DNA of 64,000 bases from DATBSL01 sp964561785 (GCA_964561785.1 CAZLRF010000001.1:1-64000), one strand, 5' to 3'; shown: positions 39,701 to 56,939, counted from the stretch's first letter. Program-made: numbers and translations. Notes: generated from the letters alone by a model not told the origin.

Positions 39701-42351
39701 ACCTCGCGCGCGAGATCGTTGACCGAGGGATAGCGACCCTGGGTCGCCGCGATGAGACGGTCGAGCCGGGCCGGCAGGTCGGCCACGGCGGCGAGCGAGC
39801 CCGTCTCGCCGGCGAGGATCCGCTCGAGGAGGAGGCTGACGAGCGGCGTCAGCTGCTCCTCCCGCTGGTGGGCCTTGCAGACCCGGTACAGGCTCTCCTC
39901 GAGCTCGGGCGAGCGGACGAGGTCGGCCGTCCCGTAGTGGGCGAGCGCGCGCCGCAGCTTGGCCACGAACGCCGCCGGCAGGCCCGCGCCCTTCTCGTCG
40001 AGCGTGCGCAGGTAGGTGAACAGGTACTCCTCGGCCCCGAAGCCGTTCCCGTCCTCCCACTCGTCCTCGTCGCCGGCGTGGCGACGGAACAGCGAGCACA
40101 CGTCGACGAAGCCGTCGAGGACCTCGGCGGCGGAGCGCGCGAAGGTCTCCCCCGCCTCGCCCTCGAGCGGACGCGAAAGCGCCTCGCGCAGGCCCGCCGC
40201 CTCGACGTCGAAGCCGAGCATCAGCCCCCGCAGATCGTCGAGGGCCTGGCGGGCGCCGGCGGGCGGCGTCGCGCCCGAGGCCCCCACCGCGTCGAGAAAG
40301 AGCCGCCGCTGCCGCGGGACGGCCGCCCGGCGCGGCTCGGGGTCGATCACGACCAGGGGATCGCCGGGCCCGACCTGGACGTTCGGAACCACCCGGACCT
40401 CGCGCACGCGCCCGCCGAAGGGCGCCTCGACCGAGGTCTCCATCTTCATCGCCTCGAGCACGAGGAGCGCCGCCCCCGCCTCGACCTCGTCGCCGGGCTG
40501 CACCGGCACCGACACCACGATCGCGGGGGCGGGCGCGACCACGACGCCCTGGGTGTCGCGGGTGAAGGTGTGGGCGACGCCCTCCACCTCCACGAGGTGC
40601 GAGCGGCCCTGGACGAGGGAGAGCACCCGATAGCTCGAGCCCCCGCACACGAGGCGCCACTCCGAGGTCTGGAGCCGGCGCTCCCGCAGCGGGGAGCGCA
40701 GGCGCTCGACCGCCACCTCCACCCGGTGGCCGCCCTCCTCGACGCGGTAGCGGTCGACCCCCATGCGGCGCACGACCAGCGAGTAGGACTGCCCGCCCTG
40801 CCGGAGCTCCACCGTGCGGGAGGTCTCCGGCCGCACCTCGGGCCGCCCGCGGGCGGCCGTGGAGAGGAAGCGGGCCTTCTCCGCGTCGCCCTCGGCCTCG
40901 TAGGCCTCGATCGCGGCCCTCACCAGGGCGAGCTCGGCGTGGCGGCGGGACGTCTGCTCGCCGCGAGCGACCAGGCGGTCGAGGAAGCGCACGTCGAGAC
41001 GGCCCGAGCGCACCTCTTCCCGGTCGAGCAGGTCGAGAAGGAACGCCTTGTTGGTGGTGCCGCCCTTGAGGATCACCGCCGTCTGGGCGAGCGCGCGGGA
41101 CAGCCGCCCGAGCGCCTCCTCGCGGTCGCGCCCCTGCGCGATCACCTTGGCGATCATCGAGTCGAACTCCGCGGGCACGAGGTCGCCCTCGCCGACCCCC
41201 GCGTCGACCCGCAGGCCGGGCCCGCCGGGCAGCTTCAGGCGGGCCACCGTCCCCGGGGCAGGCGCGAACCCCGCCTCCGCGTCCTCGGCGCACAGCCGCA
41301 CCTCGACCGCGTGGCCCGTGGCCGCCGGGGGCTCCCCGGGCAGCCGCCCTCCGCGGGCGACGTGGACCTGCAGCTTGACGAGGTCGAGGCCGGTCGTGAC
41401 CTCGGACACCGCGTGCTCGACCTCGAGCCGCGTGTTCGCCTCGAGGAACCAGAAGTCCCCGCTCGCGGGGTCGTACAGGAACTCGACGGCCGCCGCGCCC
41501 ACGTATCCCGCGGCGCGTACGAGACGGGCGGCGGCCTGGCGCAGCGCCGCCTCGCGCGCGGGAGGCAGCCCCGGCACCGGCGACTCCTCGACCAGCTTCT
41601 GGTGCCGCCGCTGGATCGAGGCCTCGCGGGCGGGCAGCGCCCACACCCCGCCCCACGCGTCGCTCACCACCTGCACGTCCAAGTGACGCACCCCGTCGAG
41701 CCGCCGCTCGAGAAAGACCGTGGCCTGCCCGAACCACTTCCACGCCTCGGAGCGGGCGGCCTTGAGCGCGCCCGGCAGCGCGCCCGGCGTCTCCGCCTCG
41801 CGCACGCCGCGCCCCCCGATCCCCGCCGAGGCCTTGACCATCACCGGGAAGCCGAGCTCGGCGGCGTGGGCGGCGGCCTCCGCCTCGGATGCCGCGGGGA
41901 CGCCCGCCCAGGGCACGACGCTCACGCCCAGCCCCTCCGCCAGGCGCTTGGCCGCGATCTTCTCGCCGAGGGCCCGCATCGCCGCCGGCGAGGGGCCGAT
42001 GAAGGTGACCCCCAGCCGTTCGCACAGCTCGACGAACGCGGGGTCCTCCGCCACGAAGCCCCAGCCGGGCCACGCCGCCTCGGCACGCGTCTCGACGAGC
42101 GCCCTCTCCAAACGAGGAAGGTCCGCGTACGCGACCCGCCGCCGCCCGTCCGCGCCGGAGACGACGGCCGGGCCGAGAAAGAACGCCTCGTCCGCCTCGC
42201 GGACGAACAGGGCGTGGCGGTCGGGCTCGGTGAAGAGGGCGATCGTGCGCAGTCGCTCGCCCTCCCGGTTGAGCTCCACCGCGGCGTGGAGAAAGCGCAG
42301 GGCCGCTTCGCCCCGGTTCACGATCGCGACCCGGCTGAACGAGCGCGTCAT
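36781..42351 (-). CDS. Multidomain acyl-CoA (acetyl-CoA) carboxylase: BC-BCCP-CT in one chain
   Basis: 1856 residues, laid out like eukaryotic acetyl-CoA carboxylase. Biotin carboxylase about 1-470 ('RVAIVNRGEAALRFL', ATP-grasp loop 'KASAGIGGRGVREAE', 'DLQ/KLQVHVARGG'), biotin carrier about 590-670 with the lysine motif AMKMET (Lys636), a central region about 700-1230, then carboxyltransferase about 1240-1850 ('GGGEINVVVNGINVGAQPYWN', 'SGGVSAEDNQGIGGYERVMGP', 'GGAFVVFSNALNDNLSVVALEG'). Most bacteria split these activities into separate subunits. Start ATG 42351 lies 10 nt after the synthase stop with a GGGAGCGAGG site. It probably makes malonyl-CoA, the extender unit for the adjacent synthase; a different acyl-CoA substrate is possible. 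Confidence 0.9.
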   Translation of the reverse strand: MTRSFSRVAIVNRGEAALRFLHAAVELNREGERLRTIALFTEPDRHALFVREADEAFFLGPAVVSGADGRRRVAYADLPRLERALVETRAEAAWPGWGFVAEDPAFVELCERLGVTFIGPSPAAMRALGEKIAAKRLAEGLGVSVVPWAGVPAASEAEAAAHAAELGFPVMVKASAGIGGRGVREAETPGALPGALKAARSEAWKWFGQATVFLERRLDGVRHLDVQVVSDAWGGVWALPAREASIQRRHQKLVEESPVPGLPPAREAALRQAAARLVRAAGYVGAAAVEFLYDPASGDFWFLEANTRLEVEHAVSEVTTGLDLVKLQVHVARGGRLPGEPPAATGHAVEVRLCAEDAEAGFAPAPGTVARLKLPGGPGLRVDAGVGEGDLVPAEFDSMIAKVIAQGRDREEALGRLSRALAQTAVILKGGTTNKAFLLDLLDREEVRSGRLDVRFLDRLVARGEQTSRRHAELALVRAAIEAYEAEGDAEKARFLSTAARGRPEVRPETSRTVELRQGGQSYSLVVRRMGVDRYRVEEGGHRVEVAVERLRSPLRERRLQTSEWRLVCGGSSYRVLSLVQGRSHLVEVEGVAHTFTRDTQGVVVAPAPAIVVSVPVQPGDEVEAGAALLVLEAMKMETSVEAPFGGRVREVRVVPNVQVGPGDPLVVIDPEPRRAAVPRQRRLFLDAVGASGATPPAGARQALDDLRGLMLGFDVEAAGLREALSRPLEGEAGETFARSAAEVLDGFVDVCSLFRRHAGDEDEWEDGNGFGAEEYLFTYLRTLDEKGAGLPAAFVAKLRRALAHYGTADLVRSPELEESLYRVCKAHQREEQLTPLVSLLLERILAGETGSLAAVADLPARLDRLIAATQGRYPSVNDLAREVRFRLVERPLLERVRAEAFAQAERDLVALGRGPGDEDGAAHVERLVQCPQPLAALLVERFVGGAPALRASVLEVLLRRFYRIRALDEIRSEVVDGQAFAVASYEREGGSRQALVTHAGEDALEAALRRVGRLAASAPAGRELVGDVFVWRADGPGDEEANAREAAAALAGASVPRPFRRLVVAIAGPGGMQHFTFRPAPGGGYAEEALFRELHPMMAKRLQLDRLQHFDLERLPSAEDVYLLRAVAKGNPRDERLFAVAEVRDLTPVRDAGGRVVQLPELERMLLLALGAVRGVQARRSPGQRLHGNRVILHVWPVLDVSDEDLHAFVARYAPATEGLGLEGVSIRGRVPGEGGGDATEVEVFLAKPAGRPIVVRRGPPDEDPIAPLSEYEQKVARLAQRGLVYPYELVRMLAPGRDAAGGQFPPGEFVEHDLDADGRLVPVERPLGQNRANVIAGVVRSFTDRYPEGMARVLLLGDPSRELGSLAEPECRRIAAALELAREMRCPVDWLALSAGAKISTDSGTENMDWIALVLRRVVEFTQGGGEINVVVNGINVGAQPYWNAEATMLMHTKGILVMMPDSAMVLTGKRALDFSGGVSAEDNQGIGGYERVMGPNGQAQYFARDIGEACRILFRHHEHAYVAPGERFPRRAATADPVDRDVRAFPYERGEEHGFATVGEVITDAGNPGRKKPFDIRNVMRAVVDSDHAPLERWSGWRDAETVVVWDAHLGGWPVCVLGIESEPLPRLGIPPADGPEQWTGGTLFPQSSRKAARAINAASGVRPLVVLANLTGFDGSPESLRQWQLEYGAEIGRAVVNFRGPIVFCVVSRYHGGAFVVFSNALNDNLSVVALEGTYASVIGGAPAAAVVFSREVDKRAAADPRVVELEAAVAAASGPEKARLRARLAQTLRAVHSEKLGQVADEYDKIHSVERAQRVGSVHRIIPASRLRGDLVEAVERGIARELERVGAARG

Positions 42352-42361
42352 CCTCGCTCCC

Positions 42362-50749
<8,388 letters not shown>

Positions 50750-50762
50750 CGATGCTGCTCCT

Positions 50763-52400
50763 TCACCTGGCCGGGAAGGCCCGGACGAGGTCTCTCGCGA
50801 TCCTGTCCATGTCCTCGACGAGGCCGGCCTGGGCGTCGACCGCGGCGTCGAGATCGAGCTGCTGCTTCAGGTTGGGGTCGGCCTGGCCCGCCCCGAACGC
50901 CCAGCGCAGGCCCTCGCCCGCGACCTTGAGGCAGGCCTCGCGCGCGTGGACGCGGGCCATCGCCTCGAGCGTCCCCGGCTCGAGGCCGCTCGCCTTCGTC
51001 GGCGCGGCGGCGGCCCGCTCGGCGAAGAGGGCGGCCGTCTCCGCGTAGGCGATCAGCTCCCCGAGCCGGAACAGCACGTGCTGGTTGCGGGTGAGACGGT
51101 CGAGTCGCGCCCGCTCGAGCAGGGCGGCGAGCGAGCGCAGCGCCATCGCCGCGAGGCCCGAGCCGACGCCCGGCGACTGCGCGTGGCGTGCGTCGGCCCG
51201 CGCGGCCCAGTCGAGGTAGTACTGCCCCCGGCTCTTGAGGTGGAGCTGCCAGCGGTCGCGCGCGATCGTCCACTCCATGATCTCGGAGGTGCCCTCGTAG
51301 ATCGTGGTGATGCGCACGTCGCGCTTGATCTTCTCGACCATGTACTCGCGGGTGTAGCCGTAGCCGCCGAGGGCCTGGATCGCGTCCTCGGCGGCCCTGT
51401 TCCCGGCCTCGGTCGCGAGGTACTTGGCCACCGCGCCCTCGGTCGCGAGATCGTCCTCGCCGGCATCGAGGCGCTCGGCCACCCACTCGATGTAGTGGCG
51501 CGCCGCCTCGAGGCGGACCGCGTTCGGCACCAGCAGCTTGTGGGTGTAGCCCTGCTTCTGGCTGAGCGGTCCCCCGCCCTGCACGCGCTCCTGGGCGTAG
51601 CGGATCGCCCGGCGCAGCGCCTCCCAGCCCGCGCCGAGGCCGAACGCCGCGACCATGAGGCGCGTGTAGCCGAAGACGGCCTGGGCCTGGGCGAGGCCCT
51701 TGCCCTCGACGCGGCCGATCAGGCGGTCGGCGGGGACGTACACGTTCTCGAGAAAGAGGGCGGCCGTGTTCGAGGCCCGGATGCCGTGCTTGTCCTCGGG
51801 CTTGCCCGCGGTGAAGCCCTCGGCCCCCTTGTCCACGAGGAACCAGGAGGTTCCCCCGGGAGCGTTGGCCAGGATCGTGTACCGGTCGGCCACCCCGCCG
51901 TTGCTGATCCACTGCTTGCGCCCGCTGATCCGGTAGCCGACGACCGTCCCGTTCTCCTCGACCGGCACGGCCACCGTGCTGAGCGCGCCGAGATCGCTCC
52001 CGGCCTGCGGCTCGGTCGCCCCGTAGGCGTAGAAGTGGCCGTGCTCCGCGAGCGCCCCCAGCCACTCGGCCTTCTGCTCCGGCGTGGCGCCGACGTTGAT
52101 GGGGTCCGTCCCCAGGAACGTCGCGAGGACTCCGGTGGCGATCCCGAGGTCGATCGAGGCCATGGCCTCGGAGACCCGGTAGATGTCGTACGCCCCCCCG
52201 CCGAGCCCTCCGAACTCCTCGGGGATGGTGAGGAGGTGGAGGCCGATCCGGGCCGGGTCGTACAGGTCCTTCATGACCTTCTCGGGGAACTCGTGGCCGA
52301 GCTCGATCTCGAGCAGCTTCGCCGGCGGGAGGTTCTCCTCCGCGTACTCCCGCAGCGTCGTCAGGATCTGGTCGAGCATGTCGGCGTCGAGTCGCGCCAT
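50763..52400 (-). CDS. Acyl-CoA dehydrogenase
   Basis: 545 residues with the FAD-dependent acyl-CoA dehydrogenase fold: 'TIPEEFGGLGGGAYD', 'YGATEPQAGSDLGAL' (flavin-contact region), 'RISGRKQWISNGGVADRY', and the catalytic glutamate region 'TTIYEGTSEIMEW', plus a longer C-terminal helical domain (about 440-545). It introduces a C2-C3 double bond into an acyl-CoA. ATG 52400 has the purine-rich site ACAGGGGG. It is 13 nt upstream of the synthase start, so it likely belongs to the same operon and may act on the synthase product or supply an unsaturated acyl-CoA. Confidence 0.9.
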   Translation of the reverse strand: MARLDADMLDQILTTLREYAEENLPPAKLLEIELGHEFPEKVMKDLYDPARIGLHLLTIPEEFGGLGGGAYDIYRVSEAMASIDLGIATGVLATFLGTDPINVGATPEQKAEWLGALAEHGHFYAYGATEPQAGSDLGALSTVAVPVEENGTVVGYRISGRKQWISNGGVADRYTILANAPGGTSWFLVDKGAEGFTAGKPEDKHGIRASNTAALFLENVYVPADRLIGRVEGKGLAQAQAVFGYTRLMVAAFGLGAGWEALRRAIRYAQERVQGGGPLSQKQGYTHKLLVPNAVRLEAARHYIEWVAERLDAGEDDLATEGAVAKYLATEAGNRAAEDAIQALGGYGYTREYMVEKIKRDVRITTIYEGTSEIMEWTIARDRWQLHLKSRGQYYLDWAARADARHAQSPGVGSGLAAMALRSLAALLERARLDRLTRNQHVLFRLGELIAYAETAALFAERAAAAPTKASGLEPGTLEAMARVHAREACLKVAGEGLRWAFGAGQADPNLKQQLDLDAAVDAQAGLVEDMDRIARDLVRAFPAR

Positions 52401-52675
52401 GGGACCCCCTGTCCTTTCTCGGTGTCGGACGCGCCGCGGTCTTCGGGAGGGCGGAGGGACGACCGCGTCCAACGGAAAGGCTCCGAACGCAACGGAGCGC
52501 CCGAATCCTACCGAAACGACAGGCCGCGAAGAATCCTGCCGGTATCTCAGGGCACGTAGTTCATTTGTCGCATGGCCGCCGCGGGCCGATCGGGCGATCC
52601 TGTGATCATCCGGGCCGCTGCGGGGAAGGACTTCCCCGGATCTTCATTCATATCAGTGAGATCGATGCGGAAGAC

Positions 52676-52689
52676 AGGAGGCCGATCTG
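52676..52689 (+). promoter_or_regulatory. Ribosome binding site implying a CTG start for the octaheme-TPR gene
   Basis: AGGAGG at 52676-52681 is ideally spaced for CTG at 52687-52689, in frame with the cytochrome gene. The first ATG/GTG-type start in frame is GTG 52723, which has no ribosome site. The CTG start would add 12 residues (beginning MTSRANGAVGAG) and still leave a normal membrane anchor. Confidence 0.5.
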
Positions 52690-52722
52690 ACCAGCCGGGC
52701 AAATGGGGCCGTCGGCGCGGGC

Positions 52723-55044
52723 GTGGCTCTGCTCGCCCTCGTCCTCCTCGTGACGCTCCGCCCCTCCGCCCATCCCCCTGTGCCCGAGCCCTCCCACGGC
52801 CCGGACGAGGCGACCCCGCTCGCCGGCTCCAGGAGCTGCCGCCCCTGCCACGCGGTGTTCTTCGAAAAGTGGTCGACGTCGTTCCACGGCCTCGCGATGC
52901 AGGCGCACACGGCCGACTTCGCGCGCGCCCGGCTGACGCCGCAGGAGCGGCCGATCGAGATCCGCGGGCGGCGCTACCGGGCCGTGGTCGGCACCGGTGC
53001 CGACCACGTCGAGGAGACGGGTCCGGCGGGGACGAGGACGCACCCGATCGTCCAGGTGCTCGGGGGAAAGAACGTGTGCTACTTCCTCACCCCCCTCGAG
53101 CGCGGGCTCCTGCAGGTCCTGCCCGTGGCCTACGACGTGAACCGGAGGGAGTGGTTCTCGACCGCGGGCAGCGCGGTCAGACACTTCGAGGGCGTCACCG
53201 ACGAGGAGCTCGACTGGACGGACCGGGCCTACACGTTCAACACGTCGTGCTTCGGCTGCCACGTGAGCCAGCTCGCCACGAACTACGAGCCGGCCACGGA
53301 CTCGTACCGGACGGTGTGGGAGGAGCCCGGCGTCTCGTGCGAGACGTGCCACGGGCCGGCCGGCGAGCACGTGAAGGCCTTCGAGGGGCTCGCTCCCGGC
53401 CAGGCCCCCCCGGACGGGACGATCGTCTCGGTCAAGTCGCTCTCGGCGGAGCAGCGCAACGACCTCTGCGCCTCCTGCCACGCCAAGGCGAGCCCGCTGT
53501 GGACGTCCTTCCGACCCGGCGAGCGCTTCTTCGACCACTTCGACCTCACGACGCTCGAGGCCCCCGACTACCACCCGGACGGGCGCGACCTCGGGGAGAA
53601 CTACACGTTCACCTCGTGGCGGCAGAGCCCCTGCGTCGAGGCGGGCGGCTTCGACTGCATGCACTGCCACACCTCGAGCGGCCGCTACAAGTGGAAGGAC
53701 CGGCCGAACGACGCCTGCCTCCCCTGCCACGAGGAGCGAGTGAGGAGCGCGGCGGCCCACACGCGGCACCCCGGCGACGGCCCCGGCACGCGGTGCACCG
53801 ACTGCCACATGCCGAAGACCGAGTTCGCCCGGATGATCCGCTCCGACCACTCGATGCGGCCGCCCTCCCCCGCGGCGAGCCGGGAGCTCGGCTCGCCGAA
53901 CGCCTGCACGATCTGCCATGCGGAGCGGGGCGTGGCGTGGGCGGAGAAGGCGGTGCGCGCCTGGGGTCAGGGACGCTGGTCCGAGCGGATCCTCCGGGAG
54001 GGCCGCCTCGTCGCCATGGCTCGCAAGGGAGACTGGACCGGACTCCCCCGGGTCCTCGCCTACCTCCGGGAGCCCGGCCGCGACGAGGTCGTGACCACGT
54101 CGCTCGTGCGGCTCCTCGCCGGCTGCCCGGACGCGTCGAAGTGGCCGGTCCTGCGCGCCCTCTCGGCCGATGCCTCGCCGCTCGTCCGGGCCGCGGCGGT
54201 GACCGCGCTGGCCGACGACCCGGCCTCGCGCGAGCTCGTGCTGGCCGCGACCCGCGACGTCGTCCGGCTCGTCCGCGTGAGGGCGGCGGCCGCGCTGACG
54301 ACCGTCGACCCGGCGACGGTGCCCGAGCCGGCCCGGGCCGGCCTCCTCGCCGCGCGGGACGAGCACCAGCGATCGCTCCTCGCCCGGCCGGACGACTACG
54401 CCTCGCAGTACAACCTCGGGAACCTGCACCTCGAGCGCGGCGAGCCCGGCCCCGCGGCCGAACGCTACCGTCGGGCCGTGGCGCTGCGCCCGGACCACGT
54501 GGCGAGCCTCGTGAACCTGTCGATGGCCGAGGCGCGGCAGGGCCGCCTCGCGGAGGCGGAGGCCGTGCTGCGCGAGGCGATCCGGGTGCAGCCCCGCGAG
54601 GCGGCCGCCCACTACAACCTCGGCCTGCTCCTGGCCGAGCGGGGCCGGCCGGCGGAGGCGCAGGGCGCCCTGCGGCGGGCCCTCGATCTCGACCCGAGCA
54701 GCGCCCGAACGGCCTACAACCTGGCCGTGCTCGTGGCCGGGACGAGCCCGAAGGAGGCCGCCGCGCTCGCCGGGCGCGCCGCCGGGGCCGACCCGTCCGA
54801 CCCGCGCTACGCGTTCACGCAGGCCTTCTACCTCGAGAAGGCGGGCGACACGGCGAGCGCCGAGCGCGTGCTGCGGGGGCTCGTCGTCCGCCACCCCGGC
54901 CACCGCGACGCCTGGGCCTTCCTCGGGGCGCTGCTCGAGGCGGGCGGGCGGACGGCCGAGGCCGCCGACGTCTACCGCCGCGCGGCCGGGACCGCCGCCC
55001 TCGCGCCGGCGGATCGGCGGGCCTTCGAGGCCCGCTCGCGTTAG
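52723..55044 (+). CDS. Octaheme cytochrome c fused to HEAT-like and TPR repeats
   Basis: 773 residues from GTG 52723 (785 if CTG 52687 is used). N-terminal hydrophobic signal/anchor (about 2-12 extended upstream), then a multihaem region about 35-405 with eight motifs: CRPCH, CFGCH, CETCH, CASCH, CMHCH, CLPCH, CTDCH and CTICH. Next comes an alpha-helical HEAT-like stretch about 430-560 ('DASPLVRAAAVTALADDPASRELV') and about five TPR repeats to the C-terminus ('NYQYNLGNLHLERGEPGPA'-like units from about 565). The haem part resembles the cytochrome c554/NrfA-like superfamily. Likely periplasmic electron transfer with protein-protein docking. It is divergent from the acyl-CoA dehydrogenase. Confidence 0.87.
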   Translation: MALLALVLLVTLRPSAHPPVPEPSHGPDEATPLAGSRSCRPCHAVFFEKWSTSFHGLAMQAHTADFARARLTPQERPIEIRGRRYRAVVGTGADHVEETGPAGTRTHPIVQVLGGKNVCYFLTPLERGLLQVLPVAYDVNRREWFSTAGSAVRHFEGVTDEELDWTDRAYTFNTSCFGCHVSQLATNYEPATDSYRTVWEEPGVSCETCHGPAGEHVKAFEGLAPGQAPPDGTIVSVKSLSAEQRNDLCASCHAKASPLWTSFRPGERFFDHFDLTTLEAPDYHPDGRDLGENYTFTSWRQSPCVEAGGFDCMHCHTSSGRYKWKDRPNDACLPCHEERVRSAAAHTRHPGDGPGTRCTDCHMPKTEFARMIRSDHSMRPPSPAASRELGSPNACTICHAERGVAWAEKAVRAWGQGRWSERILREGRLVAMARKGDWTGLPRVLAYLREPGRDEVVTTSLVRLLAGCPDASKWPVLRALSADASPLVRAAAVTALADDPASRELVLAATRDVVRLVRVRAAAALTTVDPATVPEPARAGLLAARDEHQRSLLARPDDYASQYNLGNLHLERGEPGPAAERYRRAVALRPDHVASLVNLSMAEARQGRLAEAEAVLREAIRVQPREAAAHYNLGLLLAERGRPAEAQGALRRALDLDPSSARTAYNLAVLVAGTSPKEAAALAGRAAGADPSDPRYAFTQAFYLEKAGDTASAERVLRGLVVRHPGHRDAWAFLGALLEAGGRTAEAADVYRRAAGTAALAPADRRAFEARSR

Positions 55045-55185
55045 GGGCGGAGCTTCTCCGCGACGCCGCGCAGGGTCCCCAGCCCCTCACGTTTCTTTGC
55101 GATCCCCGGCGAGATCTTCACAGCCTGAGGCGGGGCGAGCGTGCTCCAATCGTGCCCTGACCGCCGCAACGCAACGGAGGAATCG

Positions 55186-55926
55186 ATGAGACAACGTGGA
55201 GTCGTCGCAGCGCTCGTGGGCCTCGCCGTCCTGGCGGGGGCGCCGTTCGCTTTCGCCGGAGGGGCGGGCGGGGAGGAGAAGAACGAGGTCGTGGTCTTCG
55301 GCGGCGCGTCGATTCTGGATGCCAGCCGGAGCGACACCCGGACGGTCGGGCTGCCCTCGTGGCCCGGCGACCGCTGGCCGGGCTTCCCCGAGATCCAGCT
55401 GAGCGCCGACGCCTCGCTCGGCTCGAGCGCCCTCTTCGGCGTCCGCTACTCGCGCTACGTGAAGGGCCGCCTCGCGGTGGAGGCCGACTTCGCGGTCGCC
55501 CCCACCCACGACCTCGAGGCGGGCGGTGAGCTGTGCGTCGGGGGCCGCTGCTTCGGGAGGCCGGGACGCGACCGGGGCCAGGGGCCCTGGCCCTGGGGAC
55601 GCGGCCCGAGCCTCGAGGATCTCGACCTCGACGGCCTGCGCACGCGCAGCGTGACCGCCTGGCACTACGGCGGCGGCCTGACCTACGACGTCACGGGCGG
55701 GGACGTCCGCCCGTTCGTGGTCTTCGGGGCGGGCGGGGTGTCCTACAGCGAGGCCCGGGAGGGCTCGACCGACTTCGCGCTGCGGTTCGGGGCGGGCCTC
55801 AAGGTCCTCTTCGGTCGCGTCGGTGCGCGCGTCGACGTGGTGGACCACCTCGTGGTCGACCACTTCCTGAGCGGGAAGGCCGAGCACGACATCCACGCGA
55901 CGGCGGGTCTGCTCGTGCGGTTCTAG
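55186..55926 (+). CDS. Outer-membrane beta-barrel protein
   Basis: 246 residues; signal peptide about 1-24 ('AALVGLAVLAGAPFAFA'). The mature part alternates short beta strands ('SALFGVRYSRYVKGRLAVEADFAV', 'AWHYGGGLTYDVTGGDVRPFVVFGAGGVSY', 'VGARVDVVDHLVV') and ends in a strand terminating with Phe, as outer-membrane barrels do. It resembles small OmpA-/OmpW-like 8-stranded barrels. A loop around residues 110-145 is rich in Gly, Arg and Trp. ATG 55186 has the site GGAGG. Function unknown. Confidence 0.78.
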   Translation: MRQRGVVAALVGLAVLAGAPFAFAGGAGGEEKNEVVVFGGASILDASRSDTRTVGLPSWPGDRWPGFPEIQLSADASLGSSALFGVRYSRYVKGRLAVEADFAVAPTHDLEAGGELCVGGRCFGRPGRDRGQGPWPWGRGPSLEDLDLDGLRTRSVTAWHYGGGLTYDVTGGDVRPFVVFGAGGVSYSEAREGSTDFALRFGAGLKVLFGRVGARVDVVDHLVVDHFLSGKAEHDIHATAGLLVRF

Positions 55927-55963
55927 GACGCGGGCGTCGCCCCCGCGCGGCCGCGGCGCCGGT

Positions 55964-56668
55964 TCACCCGAGCAGGGGGGAGAGCTCGGCCACGGGAGCG
56001 ACCTCGACCGGCTCCTCCCCCTTCCGGAAGACCCGGGCGCCCGCCATGCCCTTGAGCAGCACGGACTCTCCCTCCACCCGCAGGATGGCGCCCTCGCGCA
56101 GGCCGACGACGGGCGCCTCGTTCTCCTCGTGGAACTCGCGGATCCGTGTCTCGCGCGTCTCGCCCATGTGGGTCGAGCCGGGCACGGGGTCGAGGTAGTG
56201 AGGGTTGATCTGGAAGGAAACGAGGCCCAGGGCATCGAGCGATCGAGGCTCGACGATCGGCATGTCGTTCGTCGTCCGGATCGTCGGACAAGCGAGGTTC
56301 GAGCCCGCGCTCGCCCCGGAGTAGACCATGCCCCCGGCGACGCGGCGGCGGATCTCGGGCAGGACCCCCCTCTCGTCGAGCGCCTTGAGGAGGCGGAACG
56401 TGTTGCCCCCTCCGCAGAAGACGGCCTCCGCCTCCCCCACGGCCCGGACCGGGTCCGCCGCCTCGTGCAGGGAGTCGAGCGCGAAGCCCATCTCCTCGAA
56501 CGCCGCGCGGGCCTTCGCCGCGTAGCCGTCCCGGTCCTGAAGCGCGTAGGGGACGAAGAGCACCCGCTTCACCCCGGCGAGCGCGTCCCGGAGCTCGGGA
56601 ACCGCGTGCTCGAGGTAGCGCGTCCCGAAGACCGTCGAGGTGCTGATGAGGACGAGTCGTCTCGTCAT
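55964..56668 (-). CDS. pepE: Peptidase E (family S51 dipeptidase)
   Basis: 234 residues, close to the 229 of enteric PepE, cytoplasmic. The class-I-amidotransferase-like fold shows 'AVFCGGGNTFRLL', the nucleophile Ser in 'VYSGASAGSNLA' and the His region 'FQINPHYLDP'. The enzyme removes N-terminal Asp from dipeptides. It is a single gene convergent with the barrel protein (37 nt between) and preceded by the second palindromic repeat. Confidence 0.9.
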   Translation of the reverse strand: MTRRLVLISTSTVFGTRYLEHAVPELRDALAGVKRVLFVPYALQDRDGYAAKARAAFEEMGFALDSLHEAADPVRAVGEAEAVFCGGGNTFRLLKALDERGVLPEIRRRVAGGMVYSGASAGSNLACPTIRTTNDMPIVEPRSLDALGLVSFQINPHYLDPVPGSTHMGETRETRIREFHEENEAPVVGLREGAILRVEGESVLLKGMAGARVFRKGEEPVEVAPVAELSPLLG

Positions 56669-56691
56669 GGCCCCGGAAGCATAGTCCGAAC

Positions 56692-56752
56692 GGGGTCAGA
56701 TCTTGAATCTGCTCATCGTGGAGCGAAATGCCTCATTTCAAGATCTGACCCC
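56692..56752. repeat. Palindromic intergenic repeat, GGGGTCAGATCTTGA family (copy 2)
   Basis: GGGGTCAGATCTTGAA (56692-56707) pairs perfectly with TTCAAGATCTGACCCC (56737-56752) around a 29-nt spacer. The arms are the same as in the element at 21758-21832, while the spacers differ. It sits between the divergent pepE and FadL-like genes. Confidence 0.85.
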
Positions 56753-56878
56753 ACGCTCCCCGAGCGCTTCGCGGAGCAGGGCCGGGAGGCCCAGGACGGT
56801 CTCCTCGGCCGCACCGTCTCGGCCGACGGGCCATCGACCGGCCCCTGAGCCGCGCGGTGGATCGCTGTCCTTCGCCGG

Positions 56879-56908
56879 TTGAACCGCCGGGAGCCTTGCG
56901 CCTATCAT
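56879..56908 (+). promoter_or_regulatory. Candidate sigma70-type promoter of the FadL-like gene
   Basis: TTGAAC (56879-56884) and TATCAT (56903-56908) are 18 nt apart, and the ATG at 56940 lies 32 nt further on with the site GGAGCGAG. This is the best -35/-10 pair in the window. Confidence 0.55.
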
Positions 56909-56939
56909 CCGCCGACCCTGGGAAACGGAGCGAGCATCG

